In this document: piece after piece, positions 30,501 to 39,143 of the stretch | Layout: every line of letters starts with the position of its first letter | Position numbering within the stretch: position 1 is the first letter of the stretch | Source of the DNA: UBA7692 sp964650845 | GTDB lineage: Bacteria > Bacteroidota > Bacteroidia > Chitinophagales > LD1 | Length of the DNA: 44,574 bases | Assembly: GCA_964650845.1 (NCBI GenBank) | Contig: CAZYXR010000017.1 | Coordinates: 1 to 44,574 of the forward strand | Reading direction: 5' to 3' | Program-made: the position numbers and the translations under genes | Notes under the pieces: model-generated | The model's database searches: none | What the model was told of the DNA's origin: nothing | What the model saw: the letters and a program-made list of their open reading frames with translations, nothing else

Positions 30501-32398
30501 TAAATTCTGTAATAAGCGGAAAAGGAAACGATGTGCGAGCCTATGGTTTCTATTCTTTAGATAATGCCAAGCCCGATTTGAATATGAGTATAGACTTGCG
30601 AAAACTGGGATTGGAATTTTTGAATTACCCGTTCTTTAAAACTTATGTACGCGATGTTGTAGGCAATGCATCTGGTAAATTGCGTTTGCAGGGAATATTA
30701 TCAAAACTTGCACTTACAGGCAACTTGCGTATTGATACCGCAGCAGTTACAGTTAGCTATTTAAACACGCGCTATGGTTTAAAAAAACAAGACGTAACAG
30801 TTACCGAAAATAACATCAATCTTAATTTTCTTACGGTAAATGATTTGAATACAAACGATAAAAACTCTGCAGTAGCCAGCGGAAGAATTTACCATACATA
30901 CTTTAAAAAGTTTGGAATTGAGTGCAAAGTAAACACGCAAAACATGATGGTGCTGAATACAACTGCCGAGCAAAATCCTGTTTTTTATGGCAAGGCTTTT
31001 GCCGATGGTAATGTTACATTCCGAGGACCGTTTAACGATATGACCATAAGGGCAACTGTGCGCACCATGCCCGGCACTTATGTAAACTTACCTATCCGCA
31101 GCACTAAAGAAACCAATCGGTATTCATTCTTCCAGTTTGTAGATAAGAGTGCCGACACTTTAGCGGTAGCTAAAAAACCTCGGTTGAAGTTGAATGGACT
31201 GACATTTATTTTAGAAGCAGATGTAACGCCCGATGCCGCAATTGATATTGTGCTTGACCCTGTGGCGGGCGACATTCTTACAAGTGTAGGGCGTGGAAAC
31301 ATTAAACTAGAAATAGCAAAAACAGGTGGCGTAAGTATGTATGGTACCTATGAAGTTGCCCGAGGCGATTACTTGTTTACATTACAAAATATAGTAAACA
31401 AACGATTCAAGTTAGACCCTGGTAGCACAATCAATTTTACAGGAGATATTTATCAAGCGGGATTAAATATGGATGCAGTATATGATGTGCGCACTTCCAC
31501 CTACGATTTAATTAGCGATTTTTTTGAAAGAACAGGCACAGGCGATATTGCCCAAAGTGAAGCAGAAACGCGCGCTCGCACCAGTATTCCTGCAAAACTG
31601 CTGCTAAAACTTACAGGTGTTTTGGCGGCTCCCAATGTTGCATTTGATATTCGTGTGCAAGACCCCGACCCCACCATTCGCACTATGGTTGATAATCGCT
31701 TGCAAATTATTCGCACCAACGAAACCGAGATGTATAAGCAAGTATTCGGCTTGTTGATGTTGAACCGATTTTTGCCCCCGGGCAACACCATCAATAATTC
31801 TGTGGCAGGTGTTGATATTGGTGGCGGTTTGGCTAATACTGTTGGCGAGTTTTTGTCTTCGCAGTTATCGCGTTATCTCAATAATCTTGTTTCAAATTTT
31901 GTAAGCGATTTCGATATCAATTTTCGCTTTCGGCAGTATAGCCAACAAGGCGTGGGTGGCGGGCAAACTGCCGAGCAAACAGCCGATACCAGACGAGAAT
32001 TACAGCTTGCTTTAACCAAGCGCTTTTTCAACGATCGCTTTTCGGTAAGCGCAGGTGGTAATGTAGATTTTGGAAATACCACAGTAGCCGATAACAGCGG
32101 CACCGGAGTTAGTAGAGTTGCTACTGCTAACCTTGCCGGTGATTTTCAATTGGAGTATAAATTGACAAAAGATGGTCGCTGGCGCGCCCGTGCTTTTAAC
32201 CGTACCGACTACGATAATTTTAACCTGCGCAATAGAAATAGAACAGGTTTAGGAATTACCTACCGCAAAGACTTTGATAATGCAAAAGAGTTGTTTACAG
32301 TTCCAAAAAAGAAACGGAAAAGCAAAACAGTAACACTGCCTCCCGAGCCCGAAATTGATGAAGGTGATGTTCCCGAAATTCAACCTGCGCAGAAGTAG
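27539..32398 (+). CDS. tamB: TamB-family translocation/assembly module protein
   Basis: This 1,619-residue AsmA/TamB-like protein spans the periplasm and supports outer-membrane protein or lipid traffic. It has an N-terminal signal anchor (VVKALIVLFLAIALLVVSTV), a long beta-rich body, and the conserved C-terminal DUF490 region (about residues 1200-1560) with LEIAKTGGVSMYGTYEVARG and LTGVLAAPNVAFDIRVQDPD. The start is a TTG at 27539: the only upstream in-frame codons before a stop at 27515-27517 are non-starts. The 10-N gap at 29401-29410 falls mid-protein but keeps frame as drawn, so the real gap should be 1 mod 3. A TamA/BamA partner is not seen in the window. Confidence 0.9.
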   Translation: MLKRVVKALIVLFLAIALLVVSTVLAFRLTSVQTYFAKKAAKALSDEYNTEVKIEKLAITFSRFIRLEKVLVRDFDKDTMIYAGVLNVHYSGRQLFNRKVLIKGMSLENAYVHLQKDTSGAMNFSQVFRLGKTKKKDNAQNPFAWDVVLKELGVVNTHFDFTDKKARTTVNVDVTRSLIKMNDLGIKTGKLSVNEITMVNPIVEITVDPKPKAPNDTLKPFHFLPDGFEIEFGRLLLTNAAFKLNNVQKPLAEKGIDFNHLDISNINVNITKGALIRDSIFASIRSLSADEKCGLKLVNLRAEAKVTVNEILCNKLLLQTDESTVGNFISLKYEHFRDFKKFLEKVRLKGDLRNTKVSLRDINYFAKKLDKIQHNTIFISGNIDGRVNNMRGRDIELRTGRNTYFKGNFSTFGLPQVYETSLNLRVSKAGVSLQDIAAFYPTLKLPANLSTLGNIAFSGNIDGFLTDIVANGKFKTDIGSATTNLNFKYNSNTKESAYKGELALFDFDLGKFTRNESALGTVTAHATIKGKGITLEKLDADVQGAIDHISLMKYDYKNAQVNGLVKGKTFVGKVGLQDKNIDFDFDGMMNLNTQSPEFNFVANVRHANLKELNLTKNELTXXXXRTELSSNFNGKNIDDLAGSILLRNTRLANSDTSVFLDFIQLQGYVEGERKKSLLLKSKFLEADVSGYYTYSTLVPTIKDIIQTAFTQSNPFNVARVTSQDFSFDVRVFEPGALTQIIHPKFKLLRNSKIQGAVNSQLSQISMNGFVPEFQWGNTTLQRTKFTAGIIGRELDVNLVSDNIFQKDSLIVDTLNVLLHNEKDNMKFNVIAWDKNHINRANITSHIYPLSDGVEVKVEPSEVWLANNLWNFSNNNSILVKGNKITSSNFSFNNNEQSIALDAYLNKDSSTSIKTTFNQIALSDFTRAFLPKNSGISATVNGYATVENVFAIPSVIADVKLSDVIMGEIPIGDMSVQSELDNAQNRVLINSVISGKGNDVRAYGFYSLDNAKPDLNMSIDLRKLGLEFLNYPFFKTYVRDVVGNASGKLRLQGILSKLALTGNLRIDTAAVTVSYLNTRYGLKKQDVTVTENNINLNFLTVNDLNTNDKNSAVASGRIYHTYFKKFGIECKVNTQNMMVLNTTAEQNPVFYGKAFADGNVTFRGPFNDMTIRATVRTMPGTYVNLPIRSTKETNRYSFFQFVDKSADTLAVAKKPRLKLNGLTFILEADVTPDAAIDIVLDPVAGDILTSVGRGNIKLEIAKTGGVSMYGTYEVARGDYLFTLQNIVNKRFKLDPGSTINFTGDIYQAGLNMDAVYDVRTSTYDLISDFFERTGTGDIAQSEAETRARTSIPAKLLLKLTGVLAAPNVAFDIRVQDPDPTIRTMVDNRLQIIRTNETEMYKQVFGLLMLNRFLPPGNTINNSVAGVDIGGGLANTVGEFLSSQLSRYLNNLVSNFVSDFDINFRFRQYSQQGVGGGQTAEQTADTRRELQLALTKRFFNDRFSVSAGGNVDFGNTTVADNSGTGVSRVATANLAGDFQLEYKLTKDGRWRARAFNRTDYDNFNLRNRNRTGLGITYRKDFDNAKELFTVPKKKRKSKTVTLPPEPEIDEGDVPEIQPAQK

Positions 32399-32482
32399 AT
32401 TGGTTGAGAAGAAGTGTGCTTGAATACTTTTCTTATCCTATTCTCGCAATTTACTTATTCCATCCAACTCTTATAATACTCC

Positions 32483-33589
32483 TTATCTTCTATCGGCAAG
32501 GCATCTTCGCAAATCCAAAGCAGCTAACTCGCGCGTTTCATCTTTGCCAATACTTTTTTCAATGGTACTGGGATGCGGCCCATGTGGAATGCCAATTGGA
32601 TGTAGTGTTATCATGCCTTTTTCTACATGCTTGCGGCTCATAAAATCACCATCTACATAATACAAAACTTCATCGCTATCTACATTGCTGTGGTGGTATG
32701 GTGCGGGTATGGCAAGCGGATGATAATCGTATTTGCGCGGCACAAAACTACATATAACAAAGTTATGTGCTTCAAAGGTTTGGTGCACTGGTGGCGGTTG
32801 GTGAACACGCCCTGTTATAGGTTCAAAATCGTGAATAGAAAATGCGTAAGGATAATGGCATCCGTCCCAACCAACGGCATCAAACGGATGATACACGTAA
32901 TGATAAGGATACAGCAATCCATTTCTTTTTATATAAACAAGAAAATCGCCCTTTTCATCATTAGCAATTAAGTTTTGTGGTTCGCGAATATCTCGTTCGC
33001 AAAAAGGCGCGTGTTCTAATAGTTGCCCAAAATTATTGCGATACCGTTTGGGATATACAATTGGCGAAAAAGATTCTACAATAAACAAACGGTTTTGCTC
33101 GGTCTCAAAACTTATTTGATAAATAGTGCCGCGAGGAATAATAAGGTAATCGCCATAGGCAAATGTAAGCTCACCAAAAATTGTTTTTAAAGTACCTCGG
33201 CCTTCGTGCACAAAAATCATTTCATCGGCTCCCGAGTTTTTATAAAAATAGCCCTCCATGCTTTTGCGCGGTGCTGCCAACACAATATGGCAATCGTTGT
33301 TTACCAAAACCGGTTTGCGGCTTTTCAAAAAATCATCTTCGGCAGCTACATGAAATCCTTTGTAGCAACGGTGTTGCATATTTTTGTGCTGCGATATTTT
33401 TGGCGATACATCAATGGCTTCATCAATTTTTGAAACAATGGTAGGCGGGTGGTTGTGATAGATAAGCGAATACACATCGCTAAAACCTTCGGTGCTTACC
33501 AGCTCTTCCGAATACAATTTGCCATCGGCTTTGCGAAATTGGGTGTGGCGCTTGCGCGGCACTTCACCGCGTTTTATGTAATGTGGCAT
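32483..33589 (-). CDS. hmgA: Homogentisate 1,2-dioxygenase, C-terminus frameshifted
   Basis: This iron enzyme opens the ring of homogentisate in tyrosine/phenylalanine catabolism. The body is well conserved: a cupin-like core, the iron-binding region PYHHSNVDSDEVLYYVDGDF (297-316), and HPIGIPHGPHP (330-340). The last residues ALDLRRCLADRR do not fit the family. Another frame of the same strand reads WICEDALPIEDKEYYKSWME and stops at 32455, matching the usual IED..YYxSW ending. The conserved MVDTF-like block that should join the two is missing, so a deletion of roughly 20-23 bases near 32518-32524 probably shifted the frame. Function may be impaired, or this is an assembly error. The gene is divergent from the flavin reductase. 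Confidence 0.85.
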   Translation of the reverse strand: MPHYIKRGEVPRKRHTQFRKADGKLYSEELVSTEGFSDVYSLIYHNHPPTIVSKIDEAIDVSPKISQHKNMQHRCYKGFHVAAEDDFLKSRKPVLVNNDCHIVLAAPRKSMEGYFYKNSGADEMIFVHEGRGTLKTIFGELTFAYGDYLIIPRGTIYQISFETEQNRLFIVESFSPIVYPKRYRNNFGQLLEHAPFCERDIREPQNLIANDEKGDFLVYIKRNGLLYPYHYVYHPFDAVGWDGCHYPYAFSIHDFEPITGRVHQPPPVHQTFEAHNFVICSFVPRKYDYHPLAIPAPYHHSNVDSDEVLYYVDGDFMSRKHVEKGMITLHPIGIPHGPHPSTIEKSIGKDETRELAALDLRRCLADRR

Positions 33590-33677
33590 ACTTTATATTT
33601 TGTTTGCAATGGTGTGAATAATCAATGAGTTATTCGATGGCGAAAGTTGTGCATTTTTGCCACTTTATTTTGTAAAT

Positions 33678-34547
33678 ATGATAAACATCATTCCGGCTGA
33701 ATTGCCTACGCCAAAGTTGCACGAATATCTATTGGGCTGCGTTGCACCTCGCCCCATTGCCTTTGTTTCTACTATTGATAGCAAAGGAAATGTAAATCTG
33801 GCACCATTTTCATTTTTCAATGTTTTTGGGTCCAACCCCCCTACGTTAGTTTTTTCGCCTGCGCGTAGCGGGCGCACCGGCAAAACAAAGCATACCTTAG
33901 ATAACCTTTATGAAGTGGGCGAGTGTGTTGTAAACATAGTAAGCTACGATATGATTCATCAGTGCAATCTTGCTTCGGCTGAGTTTGAAAAAGGCGTGAA
34001 TGAGTTTGAGCGCGCTGGGTTTACCCAAGTGCCAAGCAGTGTTGTAAAACCACCACGTGTAGGTCAAAGCAAAGCACATATAGAGTGCAAGGTGAAACAG
34101 ATAATTGAAACTGGGCAGGGTGGTGGAGCCGGCAATTTGGTAATTTGCGAAGTGGTAGCGCTGCATGTTGATGAAAGTGTGGTGGATGAAAACGGAAGCA
34201 TTGTACCCGATAAATTCGATTATGTAGCGCGTATGGGCAAAAACTATTGGGCGCGCATTGTGCCCGAGGCAATTGTAGAAATGCCCAAAATGCCCGATGC
34301 CACAAAAGTATTGGGAGTAAACAATTTGCCCGAGGCAATTCGTTTATCAAACTACCTTACCGGCAATGAAATCGCATTGCTTGCCAACAACACGCACTTG
34401 CCTGCCGATGAAGCCATTGAAGCTGCAAAGAATTTACCCGATGTGCAACAAGCAATTGCAGCAAATAGCTTGCCTCAACTTGTAAAAGATTCAATTGCAA
34501 AATTTGATTTGGAGCTTGCGCTTAAACTTGCAATGTTGGTAAAATAA
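33678..34547 (+). CDS. Flavin reductase family (DIM6/NTAB) protein
   Basis: With ATG 33678 the protein has 289 residues. The N-terminal ~200 residues form the FMN-binding split-barrel flavin reductase domain: LLGCVAPRPIAFVSTIDSKG, NLAPFSFFNVFGSNPPTLVF and DNLYEVGECVVNIVSYDM are all typical. The C-terminal ~85 residues are an extra helical, Ala/Leu-rich segment (NEIALLANNTHLPADEAIEA) whose role is unknown. A TTG at 33657 would add seven residues and is not favoured. Genes of this family often stand next to hmgA in Bacteroidota, which suggests a part in aromatic amino-acid catabolism. The substrate is not established. Confidence 0.85.
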   Translation: MINIIPAELPTPKLHEYLLGCVAPRPIAFVSTIDSKGNVNLAPFSFFNVFGSNPPTLVFSPARSGRTGKTKHTLDNLYEVGECVVNIVSYDMIHQCNLASAEFEKGVNEFERAGFTQVPSSVVKPPRVGQSKAHIECKVKQIIETGQGGGAGNLVICEVVALHVDESVVDENGSIVPDKFDYVARMGKNYWARIVPEAIVEMPKMPDATKVLGVNNLPEAIRLSNYLTGNEIALLANNTHLPADEAIEAAKNLPDVQQAIAANSLPQLVKDSIAKFDLELALKLAMLVK

Positions 34548-34861
34548 AAAACCGCCTTGTAAGTTTCCTCACAAGACGGCTAACCCTAAAACCACTATGA
34601 CCTACGCGCACCCCTACGCGTAGGCAATGCAAGTGTAAACATTGGTTTTTATATTTCAAAGACTTTTTTAAAAAATATTTGTTAAAAGCTCTGTATTCGG
34701 TGTAGGGCTGCCAATGACAAATATTTTGACTTTCAGTTGGGTAGCTCGATTGTCATAATTTACGCCTCGTAATTTGCTGTACCAACCATTTGCTTGCAAA
34801 CTACAATCTTCTACCTTTGACCGCTTTTGTTTAAAAAAAACTAACAATCAAACATTCGTAA
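34548..34861. other. Intergenic region with two hairpins and a promoter
   Basis: These 314 bases hold no gene. A hairpin (CCGCCTTGT 34552-34560 with ACAAGACGG 34571-34579, one mismatch) starts just after the reductase stop; its T tail is on the minus strand, so it is a weak terminator for the plus strand. CCTACGCG (34601-34608) can pair with CGCGTAGG (34617-34624), which is also the end of a perfect 12-bp palindrome. The peptidase promoter lies at 34789-34819. Confidence 0.55.
34789..34819 (+). promoter_or_regulatory. Bacteroidota-type promoter for the M43 peptidase genes
   Basis: TTTG at 34789-34792 and TACCTTTG at 34812-34819 are separated by 19 bases, matching the TTTG-N19-TAnnTTTG consensus. 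The -7 element ends 42 bases before the ATG of the first peptidase, leaving a leader of about 35 bases. Confidence 0.65.
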
Positions 34862-37012
34862 ATGAAGAAAGTACTAATTGCGGCAGCTATGTTTTTTAGC
34901 ATTGTTGCCATGGGGCAAAATTTATGTGGCACACAATCATTCATAGAAAACCGTGTAAAGAAAAACCCCGAATTGCAAGCTGAGTATGATGCCATGTTTG
35001 AGCATTTGAAACAAATGCAGCAGCAAGGCAAGCCTTCATCGCGAGCCGGAAAAAATGTAATTTATGTTCCTGTGGTGTTTCACATTATTCACGATGGAGA
35101 TGCTTATGGCGCAGGCGAAAATATTACCGATGAACAAATTCTCTCGCAGATTGATGCATTGAATCGCGACTTTAGTTTAACCAATAGCGACACCGCAAAT
35201 ATTCCTGCAATATTCAAACCACTTGCAGCAAATACATACATACAATTTTGTATGGCAAAGTTTGACCCGCAGGGCAATCCAACAACCGGAATTGAAAGAT
35301 TGCAATTTAGCAAATCTACATGGGATACCGAAGATGATATTGAAGATCAGTTGAAGCCTTCTACTATTTGGAACAGAGCAAAATATCTGAATATTTGGAG
35401 TTGCCGTTTTGGTGGAGATTTGACAAGCCAAGGTGTATTAGCGTATGCAACATTGCCTTATGGTACAAGCAATACTACCGATGGCGTAGTTGCACGGTTC
35501 AATACAATTGGTACCACAGGGGTTTTAATTGCGGGCTATCGCGGTGGGCGCACCATTGTGCATGAAGTTGGGCACTGGTTGGGCTTGTTGCACAATTTTA
35601 ATAATGGAGTTTGTTACAACGGTTCTTGGAGTACTTCCGATTTTATTGATGATACACCCGATCAACAAAATAGATATTTTGGTTGCCCAAGCCATCCACA
35701 ATCTTCTTGCGGCTCTCAAGATATGTTCAATAATTATATGGATTATACCGATGATGGCTGCCGCAATATGTTTACTGCCGACCAGGCCGATAGAATGTAT
35801 GGTGTGCTAACTACCACTGGGCAAGGCAACAGAGGTTCTTTTCAAACAGCAATTTCTAATTGTTTTAGAAATTTAGATGGCGCATTGGCAAAAGTGTTGT
35901 TGCCTATTGATACCGTTTGTGGATTGAAATTCAAACCAATTATTCAAGTGAAAAATGAAGGTGTAGCTGTAATAACTAATGCAACAGTTTATTATAAATT
36001 AAACAATGGGGCTACTCAGTCATTTGCTTGGACGGGAAATTTAGATATTCAGCAGGCTGCTTATGTTACACTACCCGAATTGACGGTTGCCGAAGGTATT
36101 CACACACTTTCGGTATCATTTGAAAATGCTAATGGGCAGCCAACCGATGATGATGTAAACAATGATGGAACTGTTATCAATTTCTATGCCTACGATGGTG
36201 GTGTGGCATCAACCACTCCGGTATTGCACGATTTTGAAGATGGTTTGTATCCACCAATAAACTGGAGTATCGACAACCGTGGCACTGCCAATACTTGGAA
36301 CACAATTACCAATAGTGGTTATGGCAATGGCAGTTATGCTGCATACATCAATAACTTGAATTATTCTTCAAATCCGAATCGTACAAAAGACGCATTGATT
36401 ACTGAAGATTATGATGTTTCAACTATTGGTTTGCCGCGTATTGCTTTTGATTTGGCATATTGTCGCCATAGTGTGAACCGTGCAGATTCTTTAGCTGTAT
36501 ATTACTCTTTCGATTGCGGAGTTACTTGGAATCAATTTTTTAAAAGCGGTGGTGTAGAACTTGCTACTGCACCCGATAAAGTAACTTTGTTTACACCAGC
36601 CCCCGAAGAGTGGAAAACAATTGAAACAGATTTGCCTGCATTGCAAGGGCAAACTAAAGTTCGTTTCAAATTTGAAAATATTTCGGGATGGGGCAACGCA
36701 TTGTATTTAGATAACATCAATTTATCTCAAAGTCCTAATACTGTTGTTAGCGGAATTACTACGGCAACCGAAAAAGTAGAGGTGGCGGTGTATCCAAACC
36801 CGGCTGTGAACGAAGCCATAGTTTCCTTACCGGTGGTTCATCCATTTTCTCATGTAGAGGTTTACAATGCGGTTGGGCAAAAAGTTTTCAATGCCCCAAT
36901 TACACAAAGAATTGTTTCGTTGAATACCTCCGGCTATGCCCGTGGCACTTACTTCATTCGCTTGTTTTCGGCCACGGCCAATCAGCAACATAGTTTTATT
37001 ATTGCCCGCTAA
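34862..37012 (+). CDS. Secreted M43 (pappalysin-type) metalloprotease with T9SS tail
   Basis: This 716-residue protease has a signal peptide (MKKVLIAAAMFFSIVAMGQ) and a catalytic domain with zinc motif HEVGHWLGLLH (H234, E235, H238, H244) and Met-turn NYMDY (M293). This is the M43 cytophagalysin/pappalysin type, related to PF05572. A CARDB-like beta unit (about 330-435) follows, then a jelly-roll adhesion-type domain (about 445-615). The last ~75 residues (VAVYPNPAVNEAIVSL...GTYFIRLF) form a type A T9SS sorting domain, so it is exported across the outer membrane. A second peptidase follows after 27 bases. Confidence 0.9.
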   Translation: MKKVLIAAAMFFSIVAMGQNLCGTQSFIENRVKKNPELQAEYDAMFEHLKQMQQQGKPSSRAGKNVIYVPVVFHIIHDGDAYGAGENITDEQILSQIDALNRDFSLTNSDTANIPAIFKPLAANTYIQFCMAKFDPQGNPTTGIERLQFSKSTWDTEDDIEDQLKPSTIWNRAKYLNIWSCRFGGDLTSQGVLAYATLPYGTSNTTDGVVARFNTIGTTGVLIAGYRGGRTIVHEVGHWLGLLHNFNNGVCYNGSWSTSDFIDDTPDQQNRYFGCPSHPQSSCGSQDMFNNYMDYTDDGCRNMFTADQADRMYGVLTTTGQGNRGSFQTAISNCFRNLDGALAKVLLPIDTVCGLKFKPIIQVKNEGVAVITNATVYYKLNNGATQSFAWTGNLDIQQAAYVTLPELTVAEGIHTLSVSFENANGQPTDDDVNNDGTVINFYAYDGGVASTTPVLHDFEDGLYPPINWSIDNRGTANTWNTITNSGYGNGSYAAYINNLNYSSNPNRTKDALITEDYDVSTIGLPRIAFDLAYCRHSVNRADSLAVYYSFDCGVTWNQFFKSGGVELATAPDKVTLFTPAPEEWKTIETDLPALQGQTKVRFKFENISGWGNALYLDNINLSQSPNTVVSGITTATEKVEVAVYPNPAVNEAIVSLPVVHPFSHVEVYNAVGQKVFNAPITQRIVSLNTSGYARGTYFIRLFSATANQQHSFIIAR

Positions 37013-37039
37013 TTCATTAATAGATTTTTCAAAAAATTC

Positions 37040-38386
37040 ATGAAAAAAATTCTTTTCCTTTTTGCTGCGCTTTGCATGAATGCGGCAATTGCTCAACAGT
37101 TTCAAAAATGCGCAACACCAGATGTTATTCGCGAAATGAGTCAAGCACATCCGGGTTATGCTGCAAGAGTAAAAGCAGCTTTTGATAATGCTAAGTCGGT
37201 AGCAAGCCACAAGTCGGCAGCACGTGGTGTAGCCGATACTGTTTATAGAATACGAACAGTATTTCATGTGGTTTATACAACGCCTGCCGAAAATTTAGAT
37301 GATTCTATAATTCTTGCGCAGTTGCAAACATTGAACGAAGACTATAGAAGGTTAAACCCCGATACCACAGATACACGCCAAATTTTCCACCCTTTTGCCA
37401 GCGATGCCGGAATTGAATTTGTATTAGCCGATTCCGACCCTGACGGAAATCCAACAACTGGAATTAACCGCGTTGCAGGTACTCCTGCGCCAAGTATTTT
37501 TGGAGGTTTTAATTTTAACGATGAAGTAAAATACGCATCATCGGGTGGGGTTGATGCTTGGGATAGCGAACGGTATTTGAACATTTGGGTATGCAATCTT
37601 TTGGGCGGTATTGGTGTGTTGGGTTATGCTTATCCACCGGCTGTGCCATTGGCAAACTGGGGCGCAAATAACCCAAATGTTGATTCAAGTAAACAAGGTG
37701 TTGTACTGCATTTTTCGGCAGTAGGACCCAAAAACCCCGCACCGGTAGCACCAGAGGCCGATGGCGGCAGAAGCGCAACGCATGAAGTGGGACATTATCT
37801 CGGTTTGCGCCATATTTGGGGCGATGACCAAGGTAGCCCATTTGCTCCTGTGGCAAAATGTGCTGGCGATGTTGATGGAGGCGAAGATGGCATTGACGAT
37901 ACACCGGATGCAACAGTAGCATCGCAGCAAACTTGTAACCACAGTGCCAATACTTGTCCCGACCCAAATATGGATCAAGACTATCCCGATCAAATTGAAA
38001 ACTTCATGGATTATAGCGATGATGCTTGCTTGAATATGTTTACCAAAGGGCAGGTTGATTTAATGCGTACCGTTATTGAATTGTATCGCCCTGGCATTGC
38101 TACTAAGGTAATCAACACCCCATCGAGTGTAAAAGAATTGCCTTTTACAGCAATGCAATTACAAGTGTTTCCGAACCCTTCAAAAGATGTGGTAAACATT
38201 GTTGTAAACGAAGTGCATGAAGATGCTGTGTTGCAAATTTTTAATGCACAGGGTTCTTTGGTTTATAATCAAAAAATGACTGGTGCTGCTGCAAAAATCA
38301 ACGTTGCAGCATTTACTGCCGGAGTTTATGTGGCGGTTGTAAAAACAGAAAACTATAAATCAACATCACGATTTGTAAAGCAGTAA
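37040..38386 (+). CDS. Second secreted M43-type metalloprotease with T9SS tail
   Basis: This 448-residue paralogue of the preceding gene has a signal peptide (MKKILFLFAALCMNAAIAQ) and zinc motif HEVGHYLGLRH (H248, E249, H252, H258), with Met-turn NFMDY (M323). Several Cys (C274, C299, C306, C330) may form disulfides. It goes directly from the catalytic domain to the type A sorting tail (LQVFPNPSKDVVNIVV...TAGVYVAVVK), lacking the beta domains of its neighbour. Spacing of 27 bases suggests one transcript from the promoter at 34789-34819. The pair may have arisen by duplication but their sequences are now quite different outside the motifs. Confidence 0.9.
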   Translation: MKKILFLFAALCMNAAIAQQFQKCATPDVIREMSQAHPGYAARVKAAFDNAKSVASHKSAARGVADTVYRIRTVFHVVYTTPAENLDDSIILAQLQTLNEDYRRLNPDTTDTRQIFHPFASDAGIEFVLADSDPDGNPTTGINRVAGTPAPSIFGGFNFNDEVKYASSGGVDAWDSERYLNIWVCNLLGGIGVLGYAYPPAVPLANWGANNPNVDSSKQGVVLHFSAVGPKNPAPVAPEADGGRSATHEVGHYLGLRHIWGDDQGSPFAPVAKCAGDVDGGEDGIDDTPDATVASQQTCNHSANTCPDPNMDQDYPDQIENFMDYSDDACLNMFTKGQVDLMRTVIELYRPGIATKVINTPSSVKELPFTAMQLQVFPNPSKDVVNIVVNEVHEDAVLQIFNAQGSLVYNQKMTGAAAKINVAAFTAGVYVAVVKTENYKSTSRFVKQ

Positions 38387-38442
38387 ACGCCAACTGTTCA
38401 TTCAAAATTTTCACATCAACATATTCTAATTAGAAATTTAAA

Positions 38443-39141
38443 ATGGCTTTAACACCTGCTGAAATAAACAGCAAATTAGTAGTTCCGGCAGAAGATAGTT
38501 TTACACCCGTAAAAGAATCTGAAGCTCTTTTCATGTATAACCTTATCAAAAAACACGGCTTAAAACGCACACTCGAAACCGGCTTTGGTTATGCCCGTTC
38601 GGCATCTCATATTATCAGTGCTACCGAAAGTAAACACATTGGGATGGACCCTTTTCAGAAGCATTATGGAAACGGAGGCTTAGAAAACATTAAGCGTTTG
38701 GGCTTAGAAAGCTTTTTGGAGTTTCATGGCGATTATTCGCACAATGTGTTGCCTAAAATTTATGCCGAGGGTAAAACTTTTCAATTCATTTTTATTGATG
38801 GCGATCACAAATTTGATGGCGAGTTTGTGGACTATTATTATGCCGATTTACTATTAGAGCAAAATGGCTTTATGTTGCTGCATGATACGTGGATGCGCTC
38901 TACCGCATTGGTAATGAAATGGATTGAAACAAACCGAAAGGATTATCGCAAAGTTCCAATAGGCTTGCGCAATGTAGCCATGTATCAAAAGGTTGGCGAT
39001 GATAAACGTGGTTGGATGTATTTCAGCGAGTTTTACACCTTTAAATCTGTTATTGTTCACCCGGTTATCGAATGGCTAAATGAAGGTGAAATGACTGCGG
39101 CAAAGAAGTTTGTATTGAAGCTGAAAGCCTTGTTGCGATAG
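38443..39141 (+). CDS. Class I SAM-dependent methyltransferase (Methyltransf_24 type)
   Basis: This 232-residue protein has a Rossmann-type SAM fold: the loop LETGFGYARSASHI (motif I), an acidic residue after strand 2 (HIGMDPFQ), and IFIDGDHKFDG (motif IV), followed by LLHDTWMRS. The order matches the Methyltransf_24 group, whose members act on sugars, lipids or small molecules, so the substrate cannot be predicted. There is no signal peptide, so it is cytoplasmic. It ends two bases before the convergent helicase gene, leaving no room for a separate terminator. Confidence 0.75.
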   Translation: MALTPAEINSKLVVPAEDSFTPVKESEALFMYNLIKKHGLKRTLETGFGYARSASHIISATESKHIGMDPFQKHYGNGGLENIKRLGLESFLEFHGDYSHNVLPKIYAEGKTFQFIFIDGDHKFDGEFVDYYYADLLLEQNGFMLLHDTWMRSTALVMKWIETNRKDYRKVPIGLRNVAMYQKVGDDKRGWMYFSEFYTFKSVIVHPVIEWLNEGEMTAAKKFVLKLKALLR

Positions 39142-39143
39142 CG

